A DNA stretch of 25,462 nt from the NCBI GenBank assembly GCA_002314435.1, contig DCFV01000006.1, positions 1 to 25,462 of the forward strand, written 5' to 3'. Within the stretch, counting starts at the first letter, position 1, and every line of letters begins with the position of its first letter. The DNA is from Acidobacteriaceae bacterium UBA1795 (GTDB lineage: Bacteria; Acidobacteriota; Terriglobia; Terriglobales; Acidobacteriaceae). The notes beneath the pieces were generated by a model. The model ran no database searches. It saw only the letters and a list, made by a program, of their open reading frames with translations, and was not told the DNA's origin. A program made the position numbers and the translations under genes. This document shows positions 6,869-15,248 of this stretch, piece by piece.

Positions 6869-9706
6869 CTACCTCTCTTCCTTCGCCGCCCGCACACGCA
6901 GGCGTACAGCGGTTCCCGCACCCGGTTCACTCGTCACGTCCAGCGTTCCGCCAATCGTTGTCGCCCGTTCGCGCATGCCTGTCAGCCCGTAGTGGCCCGG
7001 CGGCGACTGTGCCTCGTCCCCGGCCTCAAACCCGCGACCGTCATCGCGCACTTCCAGGGCAATCTCGGCCGGCCCGTAATCCAACTGTACCCACAGGTGC
7101 TTGGCCCCCGCGTGCTTCTTTCCATTATGGAGGGCCTCCTGTGCCACGCGCAGAATCTCACGTTCCGTTCCAGGTGGCAGCGGCCGGTAGGCGCCATGCA
7201 GCGCAAAACTCGTTTCCACGCCATGACCTGCGGCCTGCTCCGTCACGCGCCGCAGCAGCACCGGCAGAGTCTTCTCGCCCACGTCCTGCGAGCGCAAAGC
7301 CCAGATCGACTGCCGTGCCTCGGCCAGCCCCTCGCGCACATGACCGCGCGTCGTGTCCAACTGCTTCTGCGCCGCGTCCACCTTGTTATGCCGCAGAAGC
7401 TCGGAGAGCACCTCCAACTGCACTGAGATGCCCACATACCCCTGCGCCAGCGTGTCGTGAATCTCGCGCGCAATGCGGTTGCGCTCGCCCAGCACCGCGT
7501 TGAACTCGCGCTGCGCCATCAGCAGACGCCGCTTCAGCAGGAGCACCACCAGCCCCGCCACGCCCGCCGTCAGCAGCAGATAAAACCAGATTGTCTGGTA
7601 GAAGTGTGGCGCCAGTTCGAACTTGAGCGACGTTCCCTGCGTGTTCCATACCCCGTCGTTGTTCGCCGCCTGCACGCGAAACGTGTAGCGTCCCGGCGGA
7701 ATGTTCGTGTAATACGCCACCCGCCGTGTACCCGCATCCGTCCAGTCGTGATCGAAGCCTTCCAGCATGTAGCGATAACGCACCTTCTGCGGAGCAACAA
7801 AACTCAACCCCGCATACGTGAACTGAAAATGATTATGCCCCGCTTCGATCCTCACGGAAGAGTCCGCTCCACCCAGGGTCTGGTCGAGGTCGTCCACTGC
7901 GAAGCGTTCCACCGCCACCGGCGGCGGTGTAGAGTTCACCGGGAAGTGCGCCGGATCAACCTCTACCAGCCCACGCGGCGTGGCAAACCATAGATGTCCG
8001 TCGCGCGTGCGCCATGCCGAGGGGTGGCTGTTCGTCGCCGTCTCGCGGCTGCGCAGCCCATCCGCCGGGCCAAACTCCATCCAGTGCGAGCAGTCCACAG
8101 TCATCGTGCAGTCGCACCGCGCAATGCCGCTGCCCGTCGCAAACCACAGATGGTTGCTCCCGTCGGCCAAAATCGCGCGCACGCTTGTCTGCTGCAGCGC
8201 CGCATCCTTCACCGTGCTGAACTTCGCGCCGTCCCACAGGTTCCAGCCACTGTCCTGCGTGCCCACCAGCACCGTTCCGTCCATGCGTGGCAGCAGTGCC
8301 GTCACCACGTCACTTGCCAGCCCATCCACCCGCGTGTAGTTCGTAATTCGCCCGTTCATCAGCCGTGACAGCCCGGCCAGCGTTGCCACCCACAGGTTCC
8401 CGCGGGCGTCTCGCACCATCGCGCCCACCAGATCGCTGCCCAGCCCGTTGGCTTTCGTGTACACCGTTTTGTGTACCGGCGCGCCGTTTGCAAGCGTCCA
8501 GTGCGCCATCCCATGTCGCGTGCCGATCCACAGTGAACCGTCGTTGTCCACCAGCAGAGAGCGGATAAAGTCATCTGGCAACCCGTCGGCTGAGGTGTAA
8601 GCATCCGCCGCATTGCCGCGCACGCGGTTCAGTCCGTCCGGAGTGCCCACCCAGACATCGCCGTTCGACGCCGCCGCCAATGACAGAATCACGTCGCTCA
8701 CCAGCGCAGCATGTACAGGGTTCACGCGCGTTGCACCTTCCAATGCGTCATCGCGCTGCAATACGTTCAGTCCGCCGCCGTTGGTACCCACCCACAGCCG
8801 CCCCGCCGCGTCTTCCACCACCGCCGTCGTCGCGTCGCTCGTCAGCCCCTCGCGCGTGCCAATTGCGCGAAACCTCTGATCGCGCAGAATGTGCAGCCCG
8901 CCCGTCTCTGTGCCAATCCAGAGATTGCCTTCGCGGTCCTCCAGCAGCGCCAGAATCGATTCGCCTGCCAGCGCGTCCGTCACCGGAAGACGCTGCAGCT
9001 TGCCGTTCGCCCAGCGCGCCAATCCGTCATTGGTGCCAATCCAAAGGCACCCCTCGCGGTCGGCAAACAGCGTCTGGATACGCGTGCCCGGCAGTTCCTT
9101 GCCTGTCGTCAGAATCGCCGGACGCAAGCTGTGTACGGTTAAACTGCTCCGCGTTGCTGTCGCCGCAGGCCCGCCCGCCAGCACGGCTCGAAAGTTCCCG
9201 CCGTCCTCGGCAACCGCCGCTCGCCACACGCCGTCCGCAAGCTCTGCTGCACCTCCGGTCGTTTCCATGTGCAGTCGCCCGCCTGGTGTCTCAGTCAGCG
9301 CTGTCACCGCGCCTGCCGGAACGCCATCATGCAGTCCCAGCATCGCAATCGCGCCGTCCTTCATCCGCGCCAGCCCTTCGCTCGTGCCCACCCATAGCGC
9401 CCCGTCGCCGGTCGCCAGGAGGCAGCGAATATCCCCGCTCGGCAGCGCCGGTGTTGAACTCTTGTCGAAGACCGCAAACGCCGAGCCGTCGAACCGTACG
9501 AGTCCCGCTTCCGTTCCCACCCAGAGATAGCCATCGCTTGTCTGGGCCAGTGCGTGCACGCTGTTCTGCGGCAACCCGTTTTCCATCACCCAAGCCTGCC
9601 GCGCATACTCGGCCAGCGGTGTCGCCGGCTCCAGTGCAAATGCGGCGGCAGCGGACAGCACCAACATCGCGGCAGCCAGCCCAAGCGTCCGCCCGCCTCC
9701 CATCAT
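6869..9706 (-). CDS. Beta-propeller sensor histidine kinase (Reg_prop, Y_Y_Y, HisKA_3)
   Basis: A large membrane sensor kinase of about 945 residues. After a signal peptide come many two-component regulator propeller repeats (about 35-560; recurrent units such as LWVGTEAGLVRFDG and LWIGTNDGLARW), forming two periplasmic propellers in this family. A Y_Y_Y domain follows (about 635-700, YRYMLEGFDHDW, then NIPPGRYTFRVQA), then one membrane helix (about 707-727). The cytoplasmic HisKA_3 domain has its phospho-acceptor at about residue 750 (REIHDTLAQG), followed by a HATPase (N-box EALHN, then DDGRGFE and HYGLTGMRERA). Many relatives sense polysaccharide fragments; the ligand here is unknown. The ATG at 9706 was preferred; a TTG at 9736 would add ten residues. 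The propeller carries an unusual cysteine trio (CDCTMTVDC). Confidence 0.93.
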   Translation of the reverse strand: MMGGGRTLGLAAAMLVLSAAAAFALEPATPLAEYARQAWVMENGLPQNSVHALAQTSDGYLWVGTEAGLVRFDGSAFAVFDKSSTPALPSGDIRCLLATGDGALWVGTSEGLARMKDGAIAMLGLHDGVPAGAVTALTETPGGRLHMETTGGAAELADGVWRAAVAEDGGNFRAVLAGGPAATATRSSLTVHSLRPAILTTGKELPGTRIQTLFADREGCLWIGTNDGLARWANGKLQRLPVTDALAGESILALLEDREGNLWIGTETGGLHILRDQRFRAIGTREGLTSDATTAVVEDAAGRLWVGTNGGGLNVLQRDDALEGATRVNPVHAALVSDVILSLAAASNGDVWVGTPDGLNRVRGNAADAYTSADGLPDDFIRSLLVDNDGSLWIGTRHGMAHWTLANGAPVHKTVYTKANGLGSDLVGAMVRDARGNLWVATLAGLSRLMNGRITNYTRVDGLASDVVTALLPRMDGTVLVGTQDSGWNLWDGAKFSTVKDAALQQTSVRAILADGSNHLWFATGSGIARCDCTMTVDCSHWMEFGPADGLRSRETATNSHPSAWRTRDGHLWFATPRGLVEVDPAHFPVNSTPPPVAVERFAVDDLDQTLGGADSSVRIEAGHNHFQFTYAGLSFVAPQKVRYRYMLEGFDHDWTDAGTRRVAYYTNIPPGRYTFRVQAANNDGVWNTQGTSLKFELAPHFYQTIWFYLLLTAGVAGLVVLLLKRRLLMAQREFNAVLGERNRIAREIHDTLAQGYVGISVQLEVLSELLRHNKVDAAQKQLDTTRGHVREGLAEARQSIWALRSQDVGEKTLPVLLRRVTEQAAGHGVETSFALHGAYRPLPPGTEREILRVAQEALHNGKKHAGAKHLWVQLDYGPAEIALEVRDDGRGFEAGDEAQSPPGHYGLTGMRERATTIGGTLDVTSEPGAGTAVRLRVRAAKEER

Positions 9707-10028
9707 CCGCTTCGTCTTGGTCTGTGTCTCGGTCAATGCGCCGCGCGCCGCTCTCCCCGCCAGATGTGCGCAGCCTGTAAACCGTGCGCATATCCACAGT
9801 AATGCGCCAGAGCGCGGATTGCACGCAAACCCAGCGTCGTGTGCGGCCTGGGCGGCCGCTTCTCCACCTTTCGGAGGAGAACAGCCTAGCCCGAACGGCT
9901 CAAGACACGTCTTCGCCTTCGGCCTACTCTGTGTTTGTCTCCTGAAGTGGCCTGTACATCACTGGCATGTGATTTTCTGGGTGGCGCCGTTCGCATCGGC
10001 TCCACCCGATTCCTTTTTAGTACAGCTT
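9707..10028. other. Gene-free stretch upstream of the sensor kinase
   Basis: About 320 bases (290 if the kinase starts at TTG 9736) between two genes on the minus strand. It should hold the kinase-operon promoter, but I found no convincing -35/-10 pair. Open frames here are short, start without ribosome sites and have no recognisable motif. A small ATCGG/CCGAT hairpin at 9995-10010 is discussed under rejected items. Confidence 0.5.
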
Positions 10029-10628
10029 TCAGGCCGCCAGTCGCATCCCCAGCCGCCGCGCGCGTGCCAGCCGCCGCGCGCTCAGCGCATGGTGCACTTC
10101 GCCGCTCGAGAGTCCTATACACATCCGCCCTACCGGCTTCGCGTGCAGAGCCTTCGCCGTCAGGCGAAGCGCCCCCATCGTTCCTGTAAACAATGGAATC
10201 ATCGGGCCGGGCATGGCCGAGGAAGCCACCAGCACAGCCTTGCGTTTGGACGGTACCTTGCGCAACTTAGGCGCCGGCTGGCCCCAAGGCCAGTAGAAGG
10301 AGCCTAGCAGCCGCTCCAGGAACCGCCGGAAAATTGCCGTCACATTGCCGCAGTTCACCGGCGAGCCCAGTACCACCGCATCCGCCGCCTCAATTTCCTC
10401 GAGAATCGGCTCCATGTCGTCGTGGTGCGGGCACTTGTGCCTCTTTGCTCCCGGCTCCTGCGTACATGTGCGGCAGTTGCGGCAGAACTCGATGTGCTGT
10501 TCCGTCAGGTAGATGGTGTGTGTCGCGGCGCCCCGCTCGCGCGCTCCCGCCAGAATGGCCTCCACCGCCGCGTCGATCGTGCCTTCTTTGCGATAGCTGC
10601 CCACAATCGCCACAATCTTCTTGCTCAT
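10029..10628 (-). CDS. Flavodoxin-fold NAD(P)H-dependent FMN reductase / iron-sulfur flavoprotein-like
   Basis: A 199-residue protein of the NADPH-dependent FMN reductase family. The start (MSKKIVAIVGSYRKEGTIDA) is the FMN phosphate-binding loop, and VVLGSPVNCGNVTAIFRRFL is the second flavin-contact region. A cysteine set C-x2-C-x2-C-x10-C (CRNCRTC, then C in KRHKCPHHDDM) resembles the cluster motif of archaeal iron-sulfur flavoproteins (C-x2-C-x2-C with a shorter last gap). It could bind a 4Fe-4S cluster, or the cysteines may be structural. The open frame runs far upstream to 11099 across the enoyl-CoA hydratase gene; the ATG at 10628 is chosen because the family homology starts there. It is divergent from the hydratase, with 84 bp between. 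The substrate is unknown. Confidence 0.88.
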   Translation of the reverse strand: MSKKIVAIVGSYRKEGTIDAAVEAILAGARERGAATHTIYLTEQHIEFCRNCRTCTQEPGAKRHKCPHHDDMEPILEEIEAADAVVLGSPVNCGNVTAIFRRFLERLLGSFYWPWGQPAPKLRKVPSKRKAVLVASSAMPGPMIPLFTGTMGALRLTAKALHAKPVGRMCIGLSSGEVHHALSARRLARARRLGMRLAA

Positions 10629-10712
10629 CGTCCGCACCCGCTTTTCATAGTTTAGGCCCGTTTTGCTCGCCAGTGCTGTGACGAGTTGCCAGCCTCTGCT
10701 ACCCTTCCACGC

Positions 10713-11495
10713 ATGGAATTCGCGCAGATTCGCATCGACAGCCGCCCGCCCCTGGCAGTCGTCACCCTCGACCGGCCCAAAGTACTCAACGCCCTCAGTG
10801 CCGCCACCCTCGACGAACTGGCCATCGCCTTTCGCTCCCTGGCCGAGGACCCCGCCATCCGCGTCATCCTGCTCACCGGCGCAGGCGACCGTGCCTTCGC
10901 CGCCGGGGCCGACATCCGCGAGCTGGCCGCCCTCGCCCCGTCTGAGGCGGAGGCATTCTCGTTGCGCGGCCAGGCCGTCCTGCGCTTCATTGAGACCTGC
11001 GGCAAGCCCATCATCGCCTGCATTCGCGGCTTCGCCCTCGGCGGCGGCTGCGAACTGGCCCTGGCCTGCACCCTGCGCCTCGCCGCGGAAGACGCTCACC
11101 TGGGCCAGCCCGAGGTCAAGCTAGGCATCATCGCCGGTTACGGTGGCACCCAGCGCCTCGCCCGACTCGTTGGCCGCGCCGCCGCTCTCCGCCTCCTGCT
11201 GACCGGCGTCCAGATCGACGCCAAGACGGCACTGCGCATCGGCCTCGTGGACGAAGTGGTTTCCGCAGCTGAACTCCTGCCGCGCGCCGAGGCCCTCGCC
11301 CACGAAATCGCCGTCAACGCCCCTCTCGCCGTCGCCGCCACCCTCTGCGCCGTCGACGAGGGCCTCGACCTGCCTCTCGCCGCCGCCTTCGCCCGCGAGG
11401 CCGCGCTCTTCGCCCGACTCTCCGCTACTGCCGACATGGCCGAAGGCACCGCAGCCTTCCTTGAAAAGCGAGTTCCTGTCTGGCAGGGCCGCTAG
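10713..11495 (+). CDS. Enoyl-CoA hydratase/isomerase family protein (crotonase fold)
   Basis: 260 residues, the normal length for enoyl-CoA hydratase. It would add water to trans-2-enoyl-CoA in fatty-acid or amino-acid beta-oxidation. The oxyanion-hole segments are AFAAGADIREL (about 61-71) and IRGFALGGGCELAL (about 104-117). Both catalytic glutamates are present: E114 (GGGCE) and E134 (GQPEVKLGI), matching rat Glu144 and Glu164. This supports hydratase rather than only isomerase activity. The GGTQRL block follows, with AGYGG where most have PGxGG. An in-frame ATG nine codons upstream (10686) is possible, but the family N-terminus begins at MEFAQIRI. No other beta-oxidation genes are nearby, so the pathway is open. 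Confidence 0.95.
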   Translation: MEFAQIRIDSRPPLAVVTLDRPKVLNALSAATLDELAIAFRSLAEDPAIRVILLTGAGDRAFAAGADIRELAALAPSEAEAFSLRGQAVLRFIETCGKPIIACIRGFALGGGCELALACTLRLAAEDAHLGQPEVKLGIIAGYGGTQRLARLVGRAAALRLLLTGVQIDAKTALRIGLVDEVVSAAELLPRAEALAHEIAVNAPLAVAATLCAVDEGLDLPLAAAFAREAALFARLSATADMAEGTAAFLEKRVPVWQGR

Positions 11496-11516
11496 GCACG
11501 CATGCAACAAGCAATG

Positions 11517-11540
11517 CATCCATCCGCTCGAAAATGGATG
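11517..11540 (+). terminator. Weak hairpin after the enoyl-CoA hydratase gene
   Basis: CATCCAT at 11517-11523 pairs with ATGGATG at 11534-11540 around a 10-base loop, 22 bases after the stop. No T tract follows, so it may only slow the polymerase or have no role. Confidence 0.3.
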
Positions 11541-11630
11541 TCCCCGGTCTTGCAAACACCAGGGAAATCACAGTCTCCACCCGGCTACTGCGCGCCTGGC
11601 GAGCGCCTCCTGCCCTGATATCCTTTCAGA

Positions 11631-12191
11631 GTGATTGGAGCCGTACGTATCCGGAGTTTCGCGGCGATGGTCCTTCTCCTGCCCGTCGCCCTTGTCGCCT
11701 GCCGCAAAGAGCAGCAGGCCGTGGTCGGCGTCGCTCAAAAGGCCGCCAACGCCGAGCACAAGGCCCAGGCCGCCGCCACCGTCCGCGACCAGCAGCGGGC
11801 CGCCCTGGCCCATATCCCGTTGCCCACCAAGAGCCTTTACGTCGACATCCATGAGCCCTCGGCCTGGGCCAACCCCTTTCTCTCCGTCGAGGCCAACATG
11901 CTCGACCTCCGCATCACCTTGGCCGACGCCAATCCCAGCCCCGCAGGGCAGGGAACCATGCTGCGCCCCGCCGGCGCCCGCCGTCAGGAGCTTCAGCTCC
12001 GCCCTACAGAACTCGCCGACGCCATCGTGGCATTGCCTGACGGTGCCTGGCGCTACGGTCGCGTCATCGCCGTCGCTGAAGCCCCCGGCGCATCCGCCAA
12101 AGACCGCCCCCAGATCCGACGCAATGTCGAAGCCGCCATCCAGCAGCTCAACGACATGGGCATCGTCGTCCAGGAGTGGCCCAACCGCTGA
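11631..12191 (+). CDS. Putative lipoprotein of unknown function
   Basis: A 186-residue protein with a lipoprotein signal. A basic start (MIGAVRIRSF) is followed by a hydrophobic stretch (MVLLLPVALVAC) ending in the lipobox LVAC, so Cys24 should be lipidated. Residues 25-60 are rich in Ala, Gln and charged residues (QKAANAEHKAQAAATVRDQQ) and are probably helical or coiled-coil. The rest has no motif I recognise. The C-terminus (VEAAIQQLNDMGIVVQEWPNR) is closely matched by a fragment ending at 12938. The GTG start at 11631 gives the basic n-region; an ATG at 11667 would remove it. There is no clear ribosome site for either. Location is inferred as periplasmic, membrane-anchored. Confidence 0.75.
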   Translation: MIGAVRIRSFAAMVLLLPVALVACRKEQQAVVGVAQKAANAEHKAQAAATVRDQQRAALAHIPLPTKSLYVDIHEPSAWANPFLSVEANMLDLRITLADANPSPAGQGTMLRPAGARRQELQLRPTELADAIVALPDGAWRYGRVIAVAEAPGASAKDRPQIRRNVEAAIQQLNDMGIVVQEWPNR

Positions 12192-12392
12192 CACGACCCA
12201 CATCCTGATGGACTTGATTGATTCGCTTCCGCACGGCTTTTTCCAGCTTGGCAACAACGAGTGGGGAAGCCCTGCGTACTTCGCGATTTAGCTTAAGTCC
12301 AGGTCCTGCCGATCGGTTCAATAGGGGTACAATTCGGGTGGTTCGAGTCTGGGATGAAGTATCTTCCAGAACGCCGCGTCCCCGGTGGCAGA

Positions 12393-12400
12393 AAAGGAGG
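12393..12400 (+). promoter_or_regulatory. Strong ribosome binding site for the small membrane protein
   Basis: AAAGGAGG lies eight bases before the ATG at 12409. It is among the best Shine-Dalgarno sequences in the window and fixes the start at 12409 over the in-frame ATG at 12385. Confidence 0.75.
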
Positions 12401-12408
12401 ACGAACCG

Positions 12409-12810
12409 ATGATTATCAACCTGCTCGTTATCACGTTCCTCTTGTCTTTCATCATTGCCTGTCTGGTGGCTTGGCTCTTTCGCAAACCAATCAGCTTGAT
12501 CATGGCTCGTATCGTGGGTGATCCGCTTGGCTATGCTTGGGTGCGTTATCTGATGACCGCTATCGTGGTTGTCGGCGTCGGAGGCGGCGTTCGCCCTTGG
12601 GACTACGAAAAGTACATCACGCCATTGAAGGACCAGGCGATGCCCGTTCTCAACTCGGACCGGTGGGTTCTCGAGGTTTATCGCACCGTGATCGGAACTG
12701 CCCAGGCCATAACGTGGCTGCTGCTCGTATTCTTTGTCTTCGCGCTCATCGCGTACGTTCTCCTGCGTGCGGCAGAGTTAAGACAGGGCAAGCCGCTTGA
12801 GCACACCTAG
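12409..12810 (+). CDS. Small integral membrane protein of unknown function
   Basis: 133 residues with three hydrophobic segments: about 2-23 (INLLVITFLLSFIIACLVAW), about 44-58 (MTAIVVVGVGGGV) and about 100-122 (ITWLLLVFFVFALIAYVLL). A polar stretch between the second and third holds PWDYEKYITPLKDQAMPV. I recognise no family and see no catalytic motif. Codon use is more mixed, with more A/T-ending codons (for example GTT ATC ACG TTC CTC TTG), than in the strongly G/C-ending neighbours, which could mean recent acquisition. It sits between the lipoprotein gene and a fragment resembling that gene's 3' end. A membrane-anchored accessory role is only a guess. Confidence 0.72.
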   Translation: MIINLLVITFLLSFIIACLVAWLFRKPISLIMARIVGDPLGYAWVRYLMTAIVVVGVGGGVRPWDYEKYITPLKDQAMPVLNSDRWVLEVYRTVIGTAQAITWLLLVFFVFALIAYVLLRAAELRQGKPLEHT

Positions 12811-12812
12811 GG

Positions 12813-12938
12813 CTGTTGGAATCCGCCTCGGAAAGATATGGCGGAGGTCCGATCCTCTTCCGGCCTATCTTCGTCGAAGCAGTCATCCAGCAGTTCAATG
12901 AAATGGGCGTCGTGGTCGATGAGTGGCCGTCCCGCTGA
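12813..12938 (+). pseudogene. Remnant matching the C-terminus of the upstream lipoprotein gene
   Basis: An open stretch without a start codon ends at TGA 12936-12938. Its last 21 codons (from 12873) read VEAVIQQFNEMGVVVDEWPS plus R. The lipoprotein at 11631-12191 ends VEAAIQQLNDMGIVVQEWPN plus R, so 15 of 21 residues are the same and both end at the same place. Upstream codons (LLESASERYGGGPILF) show no clear match, and an in-frame stop lies at 12798-12800. It looks like the tail of a second copy whose front was lost, perhaps when the membrane-protein gene arrived. A small real gene with an unseen start is less likely. Confidence 0.65.
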
Positions 12939-12961
12939 GCGTTTTGGCGACGACCACCGGC

Positions 12962-13987
12962 TCAGCCCACCGTGATGACGACCTTGCCCTGACGGTGCCG
13001 TTCTTCAAGGCAGCGAATCGCATCCGCCGTCTTGCTTAGCTCAAAGCAGCGATCGATCATTGGCTTCATCGCTCCGGATGCCAGAAGCTCGCGCAGGGTG
13101 TTCAGGTCCTCCGCGTTGGGCCGGGCAAGAAAAGTCACAAACTTCTGGCTCGTCACACGGGACAGCACCTGCATGCGCAGCAGCCCCATCAGTATCCCGA
13201 TTCCGCCTTGTTTTACCGGCGCCCCAACCCCGACGTAGATTCCCTTAGGAGTCAAGACACGTCTGATCGCCGAGAGCGGATGAATGGCATAACAGTCGAA
13301 GATCACGTCATAACGCCGCGTGCCCTCGGTGAAGTCTTCCTGTGTGTAATCGATCATGCGGTCTGCGCCGAGCGTTCGCACCAGGTCGAGATTCTTCGTG
13401 TTCGTAACGCCCGTCACCTTCGCGCCCAGCCACTTCGCAATCTGCACGGCGAAGCTCCCCACACCGCCCGCTGCGCCGTGAATCAGCACCTCCTGGCTGG
13501 GCTGAACTCCACCCTTGTTCCGCAGTCCCTGCAGTGCGGTGAGCGCAGCAATCGGTGTTGCCGCCGCCTGCTCAAACGTCACACTCTCCGGTTTCAGCGC
13601 CAGGCCTGACTCCGGAGTGCACGCATACTCTGCATACGACCCATCGCGGTGAACCCAGGCCTGTACGCCCTCCGCCTTCGGATTCTTGATGCACATGCCA
13701 AATACGTCGTCGCCTGGCTGGAACCGTGTCACCTTTGCGCCCACCGTCTCCACCACGCCGGCTAAATCCACGCCCGGCCTTCCCGGCTCAGCGGCTGTAG
13801 GCGTACGAAGCCCAAACATCTTGCGAAACACGTAGGGAACGCCCTTCAATTCGGCGCAGTCCAGTGGGTTTACCGAGGCCGCGCGAATCTTCACAAGAAC
13901 CCCGCCACCTTCCGGGGTTGGCTTCTCAATCTCTTCGTATTCCAGAACGTCAGGGGAGCCGTAGCGACGGTACAGAATGGCTTTCAT
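12962..13987 (-). CDS. Zinc-independent MDR oxidoreductase, quinone reductase-like
   Basis: A 341-residue medium-chain dehydrogenase/reductase close to NAD(P)H:quinone oxidoreductase. The GroES-like N-terminal half (MKAILYRRYGSPDVLEYEEI, then IRAASVNPLDCAELKG) lacks the catalytic and structural zinc cysteine sets of alcohol dehydrogenases. The Rossmann half carries the nucleotide loop HGAAGGVGSFAVQIAKWLGA (about 165-185). The AAGGVG form is typical of the NADPH-using quinone reductase branch. The likely reaction is NAD(P)H-dependent reduction of a quinone or enone; the substrate is unknown. Six residues longer starts are open, but MKAILYRRYG is the usual family N-terminus. It is 196 bp downstream of the TPR gene on the same strand and probably separately transcribed. 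Confidence 0.92.
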   Translation of the reverse strand: MKAILYRRYGSPDVLEYEEIEKPTPEGGGVLVKIRAASVNPLDCAELKGVPYVFRKMFGLRTPTAAEPGRPGVDLAGVVETVGAKVTRFQPGDDVFGMCIKNPKAEGVQAWVHRDGSYAEYACTPESGLALKPESVTFEQAAATPIAALTALQGLRNKGGVQPSQEVLIHGAAGGVGSFAVQIAKWLGAKVTGVTNTKNLDLVRTLGADRMIDYTQEDFTEGTRRYDVIFDCYAIHPLSAIRRVLTPKGIYVGVGAPVKQGGIGILMGLLRMQVLSRVTSQKFVTFLARPNAEDLNTLRELLASGAMKPMIDRCFELSKTADAIRCLEERHRQGKVVITVG

Positions 13988-14183
13988 GCGAAACTCCATT
14001 CTCAAGACGCCCGAAGCATAGCCGCATCAGCCTCCTTGTCCGTGCGCAAGCGCACGCACGCCTGTGATCCGCTGCCGACCGTGGAGCGTCACCGTCGCAG
14101 TGCGTATTCAAAAAACAACCAGAGATGGAATTCCCGGCACGATCCACAGTCGTGATCCAATGCCCTCGCCGTTGCTCGATTGG

Positions 14184-15248
14184 TCAGTTTGCAGGTGGAG
14201 GCATCGAGAGGCTTACCTGCCGTTGCTCGCTGTCATTGTGCTGGGCTTCCGCCCTGTCTGATGACTTCTTCGAGCGGCCCTCTTCAAGGGCCATCGTGGC
14301 CTCCTTCTCGCCTTCGCGGTCCCCTAACTCCCGATAAAGCAAAAGGGCCTGCGCGTAGAAGTCCCGAGCATTCTTTGCACTGCCGAGTCCGGCATATGCC
14401 GACCCCATGCTGATCAAGGTCGCTGCCTGGGCATTCTTGTTGTCAAGGCCCCGCTGAATCTGCAGCGATTGGTCAAACCAGTAAAGGGCCTTCTTCCGGT
14501 TGCCCATTGCAATGTAGACGGTGGCAAGGTTATATGCCGCAGTCGCTTCATAGCTCTTGTTATTCAATGCGGAATAGGCTTCTCTAGCCTGATTGAAGAA
14601 TTCAAGAGCCTTCTTGCCTTGGCCGTCTGAGAGGTAGGCGAGGCCGAGATTATTCAAAGCGGCAGCTTCGCCAGATCGGTTCCCAAGCTCCCGATAGATC
14701 GGAAGCGCGGCTCGATCGTAACGCAAGGCGTCGTCAAAGTCCTTCAAGACTCTAAAGAGTTCTCCAATCTTGCCCAAAGCGGTGGCTTCCTGATCTCGGT
14801 CACCCAGGCTGTGCCAGAGAGGCAGCGCATCCGTATGTGCATCGAGAGCTTCCTGGTACCGACCAAGTGCGGTCAGCGCCGCACCCATCTCGGTCAGGAC
14901 AATGGCTTGCCCCTTGCGGCTGCCTATTTGTCGATATAGCGCAAATGCCTCTGTAAACTTAGCTTGCGCGTCCGCGAAATTGGATTGGGTGAAGTAGATA
15001 ACCCCAATCTCATTCAAGTCATTCGCTGACGAAAAGAGATCATTTGCCTCCTTCGACCTCTTCAAGTGCTCCTGCAACCCGGCGATCCCGGATTGTCCTT
15101 CAGCAGGCGGGGAAGAGGAGGCTGCGTCGAGCGATCGGGTGAGTTCGTGTCTTGCCGCCGTAAGGCCGGCAGAAGAGATTGATCCAGGCGTAACTGTGAG
15201 CGTGACGATGATCGCCCGCAGCAAACCGAACAGGATTCTCCTATGCAT
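14184..15248 (-). CDS. Secreted TPR-repeat protein
   Basis: A 354-residue protein with an N-terminal signal or anchor (MHRRILFGLLRAIIVTLTVT) and about six tetratricopeptide repeats from about 70 to 325. Each contains an A-L-x-Y/F core followed by a G-D/N-R or similar turn (for example EALDAHTDALPLWHSLGDR, then DALRYDRAALPIYRELGNR). The repeats are of the 40-residue form with a conserved LGxR turn, as seen in CHAT-linked and kinesin-light-chain-like TPRs, but no CHAT domain follows. The C-terminus is charged and low in complexity. It probably works as a protein-binding scaffold outside the cytoplasm. Start at 15248 is set by a strong ribosome site. Codon use is less G/C-biased than in most neighbours. 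Confidence 0.88.
   Translation of the reverse strand: MHRRILFGLLRAIIVTLTVTPGSISSAGLTAARHELTRSLDAASSSPPAEGQSGIAGLQEHLKRSKEANDLFSSANDLNEIGVIYFTQSNFADAQAKFTEAFALYRQIGSRKGQAIVLTEMGAALTALGRYQEALDAHTDALPLWHSLGDRDQEATALGKIGELFRVLKDFDDALRYDRAALPIYRELGNRSGEAAALNNLGLAYLSDGQGKKALEFFNQAREAYSALNNKSYEATAAYNLATVYIAMGNRKKALYWFDQSLQIQRGLDNKNAQAATLISMGSAYAGLGSAKNARDFYAQALLLYRELGDREGEKEATMALEEGRSKKSSDRAEAQHNDSEQRQVSLSMPPPAN

Noticed and set aside
8680..9780. A 366-codon plus-strand open frame opposite the sensor kinase
   Set aside because: The product is low-complexity Arg/Ser/Pro. The minus-strand propeller repeats fully explain this DNA.
9995..10010. ATCGG/CCGAT hairpin followed by TTCCTTTTTAG on the plus strand, as a terminator
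   Set aside because: The T-rich side is on the plus strand, but no plus-strand gene precedes it. For the minus-strand reductase gene it would lack a T tract. The stem is only 5 bp.
12328..12352. A tRNA-like GGTTCGAGTC (T-loop) near TACAAT
   Set aside because: The flanking bases do not form a T-arm stem, and no acceptor or anticodon arms are found around it. TACAAT could be a -10 box, but no -35 fits.
14041..14056. CGTGCG-CAAG-CGCACG hairpin between the MDR and TPR genes
   Set aside because: A 6-bp stem without a T tract is common in such G/C-rich DNA. It might slow transcription after the TPR gene, but the support is too thin.
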